Positions 9,307 to 19,092 of a DNA stretch of 64,000 bases are shown piece by piece (position 1 is the first letter of the stretch; the number at the start of each line of letters is the position of its first letter). The DNA is from Microbacteriaceae bacterium PS02066 (GTDB taxonomy: Bacteria; Actinomycetota; Actinomycetes; Actinomycetales; Microbacteriaceae). A program made the translations under genes and the position numbers. The stretch spans positions 1 to 64,000 of the forward strand of contig JASCPH010000005.1 of NCBI GenBank assembly GCA_029959545.1, read 5' to 3'. The notes beneath the pieces were generated by a model. The model saw only the letters and a program-made list of their open reading frames with translations. It ran no database searches and was not told the DNA's origin.

Positions 9307-9396
9307 GGCATCGAGCATACCGGACGCGGACGCGCGGCACACCTGAACGCCCGGCACCGCCGCGGCGAACACGTGGTGCACCGGAGGCGGGTTTGT

Positions 9397-9408
9397 TAAG
9401 GTTCCTTA
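9397..9408. promoter_or_regulatory. Inverted repeat at the GH20 promoter (possible ROK operator)
   Basis: TAAGG-TT-CCTTA ends two bases before the ATG at 9410 and overlaps a TAAGGT -10-like hexamer. The GTTA...TTAC form resembles the operator core at the ROK repressor gene (13272-13308). A binding role is inference. Confidence 0.4.
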
Positions 9409-9409
9409 C

Positions 9410-10162
9410 ATGTCAACCGGCCTGGTTCCGCGACCGGCGTCCGTCACCCTCGGCGACGGCGCGTTCTCGGTCACGGATGCGGTTTCGATCACCGGCGAGG
9501 CGGATGCGGTCGCGCTCCTGACTTCAAGACTGCGCCGCCGCACGGGACTGTCGCCGGTCACCGCCTCGGACGGCGCCGTCAGCCTGCGCATCGACGGCGA
9601 GGGCGCCGCCGAGTCGTACCGGCTTCGGATCGATGCGGACGCGGTGGAGCTCACCGCATCCGATGCCGCGGGCCTGCAGCACGGCGTCCACACGCTGCTG
9701 CAGTTGCTGGCACCGACCCGGCAGGGCTGGGTATGGCCGGCCGTGGTGATCGACGACGCACCGCGGTTCGCCCACCGCGGGCTGATGCTCGACGTCGCCC
9801 GGCACTTCTTCGCCGTCGACGTCGTCGAGCGCCTCCTCGATCGGATGGCGGAGCTCAAGCTCAACGTGCTGCACCTGCACCTCAGCGACGACCAGGGGTG
9901 GCGACTCGCGCTCGATTCGCGACCGCGGCTGGCCGAGCACGCCTCGGATTCGGCGGCCCTGGGCGATGCGGGCGGCTGCTACTCGCGCGCCGATTGGCAG
10001 CGGATCCTGGATGCGGCGGCCTCGCATCACATCGCCTGGTCGGCGCGCGCATCCCGGTCGTGGGAGAGCTTCCGCGAGCGTCTGGCGGATCTCACGACGC
10101 GGTGGGATGCCGATGGGCTCGCGTATCGCCGGATCGATGACGTGCCGTGGCGGCGACCGTGA
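9410..10162 (+). pseudogene. GH20 beta-N-acetylhexosaminidase with the catalytic centre deleted
   Basis: The frame encodes 250 residues where GH20 enzymes have about 480-530. Residues 1-110 look like the GH20b N-terminal domain. Residues 115-207 are the first strands of the barrel (FAHRGLMLDVARHF, LHLHLSDDQGWR, YSRADWQRILDAAASHHI). Residues 208-250 jump straight to the family C-terminus (AWSARASRSWESFRERLA). The missing middle carries the catalytic Asp-Glu pair, so the protein cannot hydrolyse glycosides. The join near 10030-10036 is in frame. Its stop overlaps the nagA start, so it may persist to couple translation. Confidence 0.8.
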
Positions 10163-11307
10163 GCGTGATCGTCCACTCCGCGCGCATCGTCGACGCCGGC
10201 CGCGAGACGCCGGACGGCTGGGTGCGCTGGGAGGCCGATCGCATCACGCATCGAGGCACGGGCAACGGCTGGCGCGAGCACGACGCCGACGTGGTGGTCG
10301 ATGCGCACGCCGAGGCGGGCCCCGATGCCGTCCTCGCCCCGGGGTTCATCGACTTGCACGGGCACGGCGGTGGCGGCCACTCCTACGAAGACGGACCGGA
10401 TGCGGTGCGCGCCGCCCGCTCCCTGCACCTGGCGCACGGCACCACACGCGCCGTGCTGTCGCTCGCCACGGCGGCGCTCGGCGACCTCGTCAACCGGCTC
10501 GAGACGATCGCGGAGCTGGCGCGCACCGACCCCGACATCCTCGGCACCCATCTGGAGGGCCCCTTCCTCGCACCGAGTCACCGGGGGGCGCACGCCGGCG
10601 ACCTGCTGCGCGCCCCCGACCCCGAGACGCTCGACATGCTGTTGGCGGCCGGCGACGGCACCGTGCGCCAGGTGACGCTCGCGCCCGAGCTTCCCGGCGG
10701 TCTCGACGCCGTCCGGCGGATCGTCGCGGCGGGAGTCGTCGCCGCCGTCGGTCACACCGCAGCCGACGCCGCCCTCGCCGCCGAGGCGTTCGATGCGGGG
10801 GCGACGGTGCTCACCCACGCCTTCAACGCGATGCCCGGGCTCCACCACCGCGTCCCCGGGCCGGTGGGGGCGGCGCTCGCGGACGACCGCGTCGTGCTGG
10901 AGATCATCGCCGACGGCGTGCACCTGCATCCGGACATCGTGCGGATCGCCGCATCCGCCGCCGCGGGGCGCGTCGCGCTCGTGACCGACGCGATGGCCGC
11001 CGCCGGTGCCGCCGACGGCGCCTACCGCCTCGGCGCGCTGGACGTCGAGGTCGCCGACGGCGTCGCACACGTGGCCGGCACCGACACGATCGCCGGTTCC
11101 ACGCTGACGCAGGATGCGGCGCTGCGCGTCGCGGTGACGGCGGGGGTGGCGCTGCCCGCCGCGGTGCACGCGCTCACCGAGACGCCCGCGCGCGTGCTCG
11201 GCAGGGAGGACCTGGGAACCCTGGAGCCCGGCCGCCTCGCCGACGCGGTACTGCTGACCGCCGACCTGCGGGTCGCCGGGGTGTGGCTGGCCGGCGACCC
11301 GGTCTGA
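10159..11307 (+). CDS. nagA: N-acetylglucosamine-6-phosphate deacetylase
   Basis: A 382-residue amidohydrolase removing acetate from GlcNAc-6-phosphate. Motifs in order are GFIDLHGHGG (metal HxH), GTHLEGPFL (metal Glu), VGHTAAD and THAFNAM (metal His residues), and LVTDAMAAAG (catalytic Asp). The start is placed at the GTG at 10159 because it overlaps the preceding TGA as GTGA; an in-frame GTG at 10147 would add four residues. It follows the deleted GH20 gene, and no nagB or transporter is in view, so substrate supply must come from elsewhere. Confidence 0.9.
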   Translation: MSVIVHSARIVDAGRETPDGWVRWEADRITHRGTGNGWREHDADVVVDAHAEAGPDAVLAPGFIDLHGHGGGGHSYEDGPDAVRAARSLHLAHGTTRAVLSLATAALGDLVNRLETIAELARTDPDILGTHLEGPFLAPSHRGAHAGDLLRAPDPETLDMLLAAGDGTVRQVTLAPELPGGLDAVRRIVAAGVVAAVGHTAADAALAAEAFDAGATVLTHAFNAMPGLHHRVPGPVGAALADDRVVLEIIADGVHLHPDIVRIAASAAAGRVALVTDAMAAAGAADGAYRLGALDVEVADGVAHVAGTDTIAGSTLTQDAALRVAVTAGVALPAAVHALTETPARVLGREDLGTLEPGRLADAVLLTADLRVAGVWLAGDPV

Positions 11308-11337
11308 CCACCGCCGGACCCCCACCTCCCCTCCGCC

Positions 11338-11402
11338 GAGACTGCATCTTGGCCACGAGATCACGGTGTTTACCCGTGATCTCGTGCCCAAAGTGCAGTC
11401 TC
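11338..11402. repeat. 65-nt long hairpin, intergenic
   Basis: Outer arms GAGACTGCA and TGCAGTCTC (11338-11346, 11394-11402) enclose perfect 13-bp inner arms CACGAGATCACGG and CCGTGATCTCGTG (11354-11366, 11374-11386) with a 7-base loop. The internal bulges also partly pair. It lies after nagA and could be a terminator or a repeat element; no T-run follows. Confidence 0.75.
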
Positions 11403-11455
11403 GTGGGCGAAGTGACGGGAAGGGCTCGCGCCGGGCGCCCGCGTAGAATGGGCGG

Positions 11456-11830
11456 GTGAGCACTCCCTCGTCCGCGCCCCTGCCCGCCGGCACGCGCCCC
11501 GCACTGTCCGCCCTCGACGTGGTGGCGTTCCTGTGCGAGATCGGCGGCATCGTCGCCCTGGCGATCTGGGGCTTCGCGACGTGGCCGTTCCCGTGGAACC
11601 TCGTCGTCGGCATCCTGACCCCCGCCGCGGCCATCGTGCTGTGGGCGCTGTTCGTCTCCCCGCGCGCGGTGTTCGCCGTGCACCCCTTCGTGCGCGCCAT
11701 CGCCGAACTCCTGGTCTACGCCGCCGCGACGGCCGCCCTGTGGTCGCTCGGACTCACCTGGATCGGCATCGCCTACGCGATCGTCGCGGTCACGGTGGGC
11801 CTGGTCGTCGGACGCCGCCGCTTCGCGTGA
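11456..11830 (+). CDS. Small membrane protein, YrdB/DUF2568-like
   Basis: A 124-residue protein with about four hydrophobic helices and very short loops, ending in RRRFA. The layout matches the YrdB (DUF2568) family of unknown function. The GTG start lies exactly six bases after a TAGAAT -10 hexamer (11444-11449), which indicates a leaderless mRNA. There is no functional link to nagA; the long hairpin separates them. Confidence 0.7.
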   Translation: MSTPSSAPLPAGTRPALSALDVVAFLCEIGGIVALAIWGFATWPFPWNLVVGILTPAAAIVLWALFVSPRAVFAVHPFVRAIAELLVYAAATAALWSLGLTWIGIAYAIVAVTVGLVVGRRRFA

Positions 11831-11869
11831 CCGCATCGGTCGTCGACTGAGTCGGGCACGCCCCACTTT

Positions 11870-12013
11870 TCACCCAGTCATCTGCCGCAAGTGGGACCCG
11901 GTGTGCGGGAAGTGGCACACGCTGCGTTCAGAGCCGCCCCCTGTCCCCGCGCATCCGGCAAGCGCAATCGCCGATGCGCCCATCAGGGCGACGGCTGGGA
12001 GGAACTTCTTCAT
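11870..12013 (-). pseudogene. Lipoprotein stub, remnant of a solute-binding protein
   Basis: A 47-codon frame begins with a textbook lipoprotein signal: MKK, a hydrophobic core, and the lipobox LAGC with Cys at residue 21, followed by AGTGGGSE as in ABC sugar-binding proteins. An AGAGGA ribosome site precedes the ATG. After about 28 residues the frame runs into repeat-like intergenic DNA and stops. It lies just downstream of the ROK repressor on the same strand, where a sugar ABC transporter operon would normally sit. This suggests the transporter was deleted and left only the signal peptide. Confidence 0.6.
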
Positions 12014-12076
12014 GTGCTGTCCTCTGTTCTTGATGATGAGACCGTGAGCACCGGCGGCGCTGACGGGAAGGTCCTG

Positions 12077-13276
12077 TCAGGAGACGCCGAGCGTCGCCGA
12101 CAGGACCATGACGGCCGCACCGCGCAGGACGATGTCCTGGCCCTGCTCCGTCATCCGCACCCGGACGCCCTCGTGGAAGGGGGCGAGTGTCCGCGTGCGG
12201 AGGGCCTCGGCGGTGGCCTGCGCAAGCACACCGCCGAGGAGTTCAGGGGGGCCGGAGAGAACGATCTCCGACAGATCGAGGGCGCCGACGACCGGGGCGA
12301 GCGCAATGCCGAGCCGCTCCCCCGCATCCCGAAGGACCGTGTCGCGCTCGCCGGGGGCGGCCGCATCCGCTCTGGACGTCAACGCCGGCACGGACAGCCA
12401 CGCCTCGAGGCAGCCGACCTTGCCGCACGCGCAGAGCGGGCCGCCGTCGGTGCCGACGGTCACGTGACCGATCTCGCCCGCAGCGAAGCGGCTTCCGCGC
12501 ATGGGCTGCCCGCCGGCGAGCAGGCCCGATCCGACGCCGCTGCCGACCTTCACCAGCAGCACGTCGTCGCCGGAGCCGCCGAACGTGTACTCCGCCAGCA
12601 CCGCGGCGTTCGCGTCGTTGGCGACGAGCACCTCGAGACCGAGCGCCTCGCTCAGCACTCCCTCAAGATCGAAGCCGGCCCACCCCATGTTCGGCGCCGT
12701 GAGCACGATGCCGCGGTCGTCGATGACGCCGGGCGTGCCGACCCCGACGCCGAGCACCGGGGCCTTCGCGTCGGCCACGAGCCGCTCGGCGAGCGAGATG
12801 ACAGCCGCCAGAACCTCGGATGCGGCGGCCGGATGCGGCGTCTCGGCGCGCGCGACGATGTCGCCGTCGAGAGTCAGGACGGCACCGATGAAGGCATCGC
12901 TGCCCGACAGATCGAGCCCGATGATGCGGTGACCCGCCCGGTCGACGTCGACGAGCATGGCCGGCTTGCCGGGGCGGCTGCCCTCCCGCGTCCCCTTCTC
13001 GACCACGAATCCGTCACCGATCAGCTCGGCCACGAGGTCCGAGATCGTCACCCGGGTGAGTCCGGTCTCCCGCGACAGATCAGCGCGGCTCATCGCTCCC
13101 CGGTGGAACAGCGTCTGCAGCACGAGCGAGCGGTTGTGTCCGCGCGCGTGCTCGGGCAGGACCTTCACCCCGGCGCGCAGCGCGCGGCCGGGGGCGAAGG
13201 CGCCGGCACGAGAGGTCGTGTGGGTGTGCGCGGGCTCCGAGAGGGAAGCGCCGCGCTGTACTTCCGATGCAGTCAT
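12077..13276 (-). CDS. ROK-family transcriptional repressor
   Basis: A 399-residue regulator. An N-terminal winged helix (residues about 45-100, SRADLSRETGLTRVTISDLVAELI) is followed by the ROK/sugar-kinase-like domain with the ATPase-like GLDLSG and GVGVGTPG motifs. The structural zinc signature is GEIGHVTV followed by CACGKVGCLE. Members bind sugars or amino-sugar phosphates and repress uptake operons. The ATG at 13276 lies within a 37-bp palindrome, indicating autoregulation. The adjoining lipoprotein stub and the nearby nagA/GH20 genes suggest it once governed amino-sugar uptake. Confidence 0.85.
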   Translation of the reverse strand: MTASEVQRGASLSEPAHTHTTSRAGAFAPGRALRAGVKVLPEHARGHNRSLVLQTLFHRGAMSRADLSRETGLTRVTISDLVAELIGDGFVVEKGTREGSRPGKPAMLVDVDRAGHRIIGLDLSGSDAFIGAVLTLDGDIVARAETPHPAAASEVLAAVISLAERLVADAKAPVLGVGVGTPGVIDDRGIVLTAPNMGWAGFDLEGVLSEALGLEVLVANDANAAVLAEYTFGGSGDDVLLVKVGSGVGSGLLAGGQPMRGSRFAAGEIGHVTVGTDGGPLCACGKVGCLEAWLSVPALTSRADAAAPGERDTVLRDAGERLGIALAPVVGALDLSEIVLSGPPELLGGVLAQATAEALRTRTLAPFHEGVRVRMTEQGQDIVLRGAAVMVLSATLGVS

Positions 13277-13308
13277 GTTTGTTAGTACACTTTACGAACA
13301 AACATGAC
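13272..13308. promoter_or_regulatory. 37-bp near-perfect palindrome, ROK operator over the start codon
   Basis: Arms of 12 bases, GTCATGTTTGTT (13272-13283) and its exact complement (13297-13308), flank an inner imperfect palindrome AGTACACTTTACG. The whole is symmetric about 13290 with two mismatched pairs. The repressor's own ATG (13274-13276 on the minus strand) is inside the left arm. The inner GTTAGT...TTTACGAAC resembles ROK/NagC-type operators. Confidence 0.75.
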
Positions 13309-13452
13309 GCAAGCATTCGGAGCGCTCGTCACACGACTGTTACACGGCGCCGTGATCGGAACGTTGTCGGAGATCCGACTCTGACCACGCCTTTATCAGA
13401 CTTGCTCGCGTACCCTGGGTAGACACAGCACACGATGCACGGGGGTGATGGT

Positions 13453-14904
13453 GTGACGGATCTGGTGACCGGACCGCACGCACAGAACGACACGGCGGCC
13501 GACGAGACCGACGCCGGGTCCGGCGACGGCACGACGCCCGTCTACGCGTGGGCCCCCGAAGAGCCCAAGCCGCGCAAGCGCCACCTCGGTCTCTGGATCG
13601 GCATCCCCTCCGGCGTCCTCGCGGTGGCCGCCGTCACGGCGTCGCTCGTGCTCATCGCCCCCGGGACAGCCGTCGCCGGCGTTCCCATCGGCGGCATGAC
13701 CGTCGGCGGCGCCGCCGACGCACTGACCTCCCGCCTCGCCGGCGCCACCGTCGTGCTGAGCACCCCCGACGGCGATGTCACCGTCACCGGTGCGGAGCTC
13801 GGTGCGTCGATCGACGCGCGCACGATCGCCGAGCAGGCCTTCGACGCCCACCCCCTCTGGAACGTGGCCCAGTGGAACTCCGAGCCGCTCGTCGCCGACG
13901 TGACGCTCGATCCCGCGATCGCCACCGAGGCGCTTCGCGAGGCGGCTCCCGGCGCCTACACCGACCCCACCGACGCGACGGTGACGTTCGATGCGGCGAC
14001 CGCCTCCTACGCCTCCGCTCCCGCAGCGGCCGGAGAAGGCATCGACCTCGACCAGGTGCGCACCGCCCTCACCGAGGCCTTCTCATCCGGCGGGGATCGC
14101 ATCACGATCGACGCGTCCATCGTGCCGGTGGACGCCGCCATCACGACAGCGGATGCCGAGACGTCGGTCACGCGGCTGAACGGCATCCTCGACACGATCG
14201 GCTTCTACGTCGGCGACGAGCGCACCGTCCCCGTGGACCGCGCACTGGCCGCATCCTGGCTGAAGCTCGGTACCGAAGACGGAAAGCTCACCCTCTCGGC
14301 CGATGCCAACGCGATCCAGAAGACCGTCGACACGCTGGCTCCGCTCGTCGACCGCGCGCCCGTCGACGCCACCGTCGTCACGAACGCCGCGGGCGAGGTG
14401 CTCCGCGACCTCACGCCGGGCGCGGTGGGGCGCACGCTCGGCGACACCTCCCAGGTGGCCGACGACTTCGCCGCTCAGCTCGCCGCCGGCGACGCGGCGT
14501 ACCAGTTGCCCGTGACCGAAGCGCCGTTCACGACGACCGCCCTCCACCGCTACTCCGATGTCAACCTCAGCACGCAGCGGGCGACCTTCTACGAGAACGG
14601 TCAGGTCGTGAACAGCTGGCCGATCTCCTCGGGCCTCGGAGCGAACGCCACCCCGACGGGCGAGTTCACCGTGTTCGCCCACGTGCGCATGCAGGACATG
14701 GGCTGCACGCCCACGTCGACGTACTGCACGAAGGACGTCCCGTGGGTAACCTACTTCGCCCCTGACATCGGATTCCACGGCACGTACTGGCACAACAACT
14801 TCGGCCACCCGATGAGCCACGGCTGCATCAACATGCCCATCGACCAGGCAGCCTGGGCCTACGAGTTCCTGTCGAAGGGTTCCGAGGTCTCGGTCCACTA
14901 CTGA
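13453..14904 (+). CDS. L,D-transpeptidase (YkuD) with membrane anchor
   Basis: About 483 residues. A charged, Asp/Thr-rich cytoplasmic leader is followed by one transmembrane helix (LGLWIGIPSGVLAVAAVTASLVLIA), then extracellular VanW/PGDYG-type repeats. The C-terminal YkuD domain has its catalytic signature HGTYWHNNFGHPMSHGCINM with the active Cys. It would make 3-3 peptidoglycan cross-links or attach proteins to the wall. The GTG at 13453 is preferred because GGGGGTGA precedes it; the in-frame ATG at 13435 lacks a ribosome site. A strong terminator follows immediately. Confidence 0.85.
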   Translation: MTDLVTGPHAQNDTAADETDAGSGDGTTPVYAWAPEEPKPRKRHLGLWIGIPSGVLAVAAVTASLVLIAPGTAVAGVPIGGMTVGGAADALTSRLAGATVVLSTPDGDVTVTGAELGASIDARTIAEQAFDAHPLWNVAQWNSEPLVADVTLDPAIATEALREAAPGAYTDPTDATVTFDAATASYASAPAAAGEGIDLDQVRTALTEAFSSGGDRITIDASIVPVDAAITTADAETSVTRLNGILDTIGFYVGDERTVPVDRALAASWLKLGTEDGKLTLSADANAIQKTVDTLAPLVDRAPVDATVVTNAAGEVLRDLTPGAVGRTLGDTSQVADDFAAQLAAGDAAYQLPVTEAPFTTTALHRYSDVNLSTQRATFYENGQVVNSWPISSGLGANATPTGEFTVFAHVRMQDMGCTPTSTYCTKDVPWVTYFAPDIGFHGTYWHNNFGHPMSHGCINMPIDQAAWAYEFLSKGSEVSVHY

Positions 14905-14910
14905 GCCGCA

Positions 14911-14960
14911 CGCACGAAGAAGGGGCCGGATGCATCCGCATCCGGCCCCTTCTTCGTGCG
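14911..14960. terminator. Bidirectional intrinsic terminator
   Basis: A perfect 23-bp stem (arms 14911-14933 and 14938-14960) with a 4-base loop, beginning CGCACGAAGAAGGGG and ending with its complement. It lies between the convergent L,D-transpeptidase and icd genes and can serve both. Confidence 0.9.
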
Positions 14961-14963
14961 ATG

Positions 14964-17180
<2,217 letters not shown>

Positions 17181-17242
17181 GGATTTGTCTCTCCATAGAG
17201 GCGTCGAGGGTCAGCCGCCAGCCTATCGCACCCGGTCCGGTT

Positions 17243-17262
17243 ATCTCGATGTCGAGATATCT
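17243..17262. promoter_or_regulatory. TCA-type palindrome upstream of icd
   Basis: ATCTCGA-TG-TCGAGAT followed by ATC. The stretch TCTCGATGTCGAGATATC (17245-17262) differs by one base from TCTCGACGTCGAGATATC upstream of sucC (35907-35924). Two copies upstream of two citric-acid-cycle units suggest one shared regulator, which is not identified here. Confidence 0.65.
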
Positions 17263-17360
17263 TCCCGGCCGATGACCGGGCTCACGCCGCATCCGGACCC
17301 CGGAGTTCACACGGCCCGCATCCCTCCCCGCGGGCGGGCGGCAGGCGTTAGCCTGTGACC

Positions 17361-17813
17361 ATGACCGAACTGCGCCTCGAAGAGCTGTCGGCCGCGACGA
17401 TCGTCGCCGTGAACAACATGTCCCTCAAACCCGGGCAGGAACAGTTCCTCGCCCCCGTGAGCTACGGGGTCGCGGCGACCGTGATCGACCCGCGCACCAG
17501 CTGGCAGCGCGTCGTGCTCGCGGGCGACGACGTCGTCGGGTTCGTGAGCGCCAACTTCGACGAGCACGAGACGCAGGAATGGTTCCGCTCGGTTCTCTGG
17601 CGCATCAACGTCGACGCCGACGACCAGGGCCAGGGCATCGGCCGCTTCGCCATCGAGGGGCTCACGAACGAGGCGCGCGAGCGCGGGATGGACCACGTCG
17701 ACGTGATCTACGAGGCGGGCGAGGGCGGTCCCGAGGCGTTCTTCCGCCGCGTGGGCTTCGAACCCGTCGGCGAGACCGAGTTCGGCGAGGTCGTCGCCCG
17801 CATCGCGCTCTGA
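17361..17813 (+). CDS. GNAT-family N-acetyltransferase
   Basis: A 150-residue acetyltransferase with the acetyl-CoA motif DQGQGIGRFAIEGL (Q/RxxGxG/A) near residue 90 and the usual C-terminal strand FFRRVGFEPVG. It resembles the spermine/spermidine or diamine acetyltransferase branch, but the substrate is unknown. The ATG at 17361 lies exactly six bases after a TAGCCT -10 element; an in-frame GTG at 17355 is too close to that element to be the start. Confidence 0.75.
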   Translation: MTELRLEELSAATIVAVNNMSLKPGQEQFLAPVSYGVAATVIDPRTSWQRVVLAGDDVVGFVSANFDEHETQEWFRSVLWRINVDADDQGQGIGRFAIEGLTNEARERGMDHVDVIYEAGEGGPEAFFRRVGFEPVGETEFGEVVARIAL

Positions 17814-17895
17814 GGGCCGCCGCCGCCGCTCTGCGCGGTGGCCGCTGCACCCGGGTCGGCACCGCGCGCGTGGTGGCTGCGGGCGGTGCACGCGC

Positions 17896-17962
17896 GTCGG
17901 AGATCTGAGCGGATGTCGGAGGTACCGGCCAGGATCCTCCGACGCGAGGGGGAATCTCCGAC
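17896..17962. repeat. Palindromic intergenic repeat, copy B
   Basis: Outer arms GTCGGAGAT and ATCTCCGAC (17896-17904, 17954-17962) and inner arms GTCGGAGG and CCTCCGAC (17915-17922, 17936-17943). It has the same nested design as copies A and C. It lies 5' of the DUF559 gene. Confidence 0.8.
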
Positions 17963-18070
17963 CGGAGGCGTCGAGCCCCCTTCCCTCCCCCGCGGCCGCG
18001 TGCCCGCGTGTCGCGCACTTCCTGTGCGGAAGCCGCCCGCGCTGCGACGCACGCCGCGGATGCTGGCGGG

Positions 18071-18913
18071 ATGACGCTCGAGGACTGGCTGGGCACGCAG
18101 GGCGGCGTGGCGCACCGCGCCCTCGCCGCAGACGCAGGCTTTGACGCCCGGCAGGTGCGTGCGCATGCCGCGGCCGGCCGCATCCGGATTCTGCGCCGCG
18201 CGTGGATCGCGACGGATGCTGCGCCCGCCGATCTCGCGGCCGCCGCCGCGGCGGGAGGGCGGATGGCATGCGTGTCCGCCGCGCGCCATCGGGGATGGTG
18301 GCTGCCCCCGCTGGTCGACCCCGCCCTGCACCTGCATCTGCCGCCGCACGGGCGTTCCGGAGACGTTGCCGCCGGAACCATCGCGCACTGGAGCGTGCCC
18401 ATCGCCCCGGCAGGCCGCTTCGCCCTCGTCGAGTCCGCCGAGGATGCGCTGCGGCACGTGGCGGCGTGCCTCGCCCCGGAGGCCGCGCGCATCGTATGGG
18501 AGTCGGCCGTCCGGGCGGAGGGGCTGTCGGTCGAGGCGCTGCGACTCGTGCGATGGCGCTCGCCCGCCGCATCCGCCTTCGCGCGCGAGGTGACGGGGCT
18601 GTCGGACTCCGGGTTGGAGACCGTCTTCGTCGTCCGGCTGGGCCCCTGGGGACTGCCGATCCGGCAGCAGGCGATGATCGCCGGGCATCGGGTGGACGTG
18701 CTGATCGGCGACAGGCTGGTCATCCAGCTCGACGGGTTCGCCCATCATCAGAGCGCCGCCCAGCGAGGCCGCGACATCGCCCACGATGCCGAGCTGCGGC
18801 TGCGCGGGTACACCGTTCTGCGCTTCGGCTACGCCCAGGTCGTCTACGACTGGCCGGCCGTGGAGCGCACGGTCGCCCGCGCCGTCGCAGCCGGTCTGCA
18901 CCTCGCCCGCTGA
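18071..18913 (+). CDS. Protein with DUF559 (Vsr-like nuclease) C-terminal domain
   Basis: A 280-residue protein. Residues 1-60 look like the winged-helix, AbiEi-type N-terminus common to this actinobacterial family (AHRALAADAGFDARQVRAHAAAGRIRILRRAWIA). The C-terminal 100 residues are a DUF559 domain of the PD-(D/E)XK/Vsr fold: GLETVFVVRL, then HRVDVLIGDRLVIQLDGFAHH with the Asp and Q-x-D residues, then the RGYTVLRFGYAQV strand. Function is uncharacterised; a nuclease or toxin-like role is inferred. The gene is bracketed by repeat copies B and C. The start is at the ATG that begins MTLEDWLG. Confidence 0.65.
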   Translation: MTLEDWLGTQGGVAHRALAADAGFDARQVRAHAAAGRIRILRRAWIATDAAPADLAAAAAAGGRMACVSAARHRGWWLPPLVDPALHLHLPPHGRSGDVAAGTIAHWSVPIAPAGRFALVESAEDALRHVAACLAPEAARIVWESAVRAEGLSVEALRLVRWRSPAASAFAREVTGLSDSGLETVFVVRLGPWGLPIRQQAMIAGHRVDVLIGDRLVIQLDGFAHHQSAAQRGRDIAHDAELRLRGYTVLRFGYAQVVYDWPAVERTVARAVAAGLHLAR

Positions 18914-18923
18914 GCGCACGTGC

Positions 18924-18990
18924 GTCGGAGAATCGCCCCGATGTCGGAGGATGCGGGGCGAATCCTCCGACATTCGCGCAAATCTCCGAC
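18924..18990. repeat. Palindromic intergenic repeat, copy C
   Basis: Outer arms GTCGGAGA and TCTCCGAC (18924-18931, 18983-18990). Inner arms ATGTCGGAGGAT and ATCCTCCGACAT (18941-18952, 18962-18973). The inner core matches copy A. The leading flank GCACGTGCGTCGG resembles GCACGCGCGTCGG before copy B. Confidence 0.85.
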
Positions 18991-19092
18991 GCGCGGCGAC
19001 GGACGGCGGAGTACGGCCGGCGCCGGATCGCCGCCCGCATTCTCCGGCCGCGGTACGACGGACAGAACCCCGATGCCCCTATCGTGATGCTC

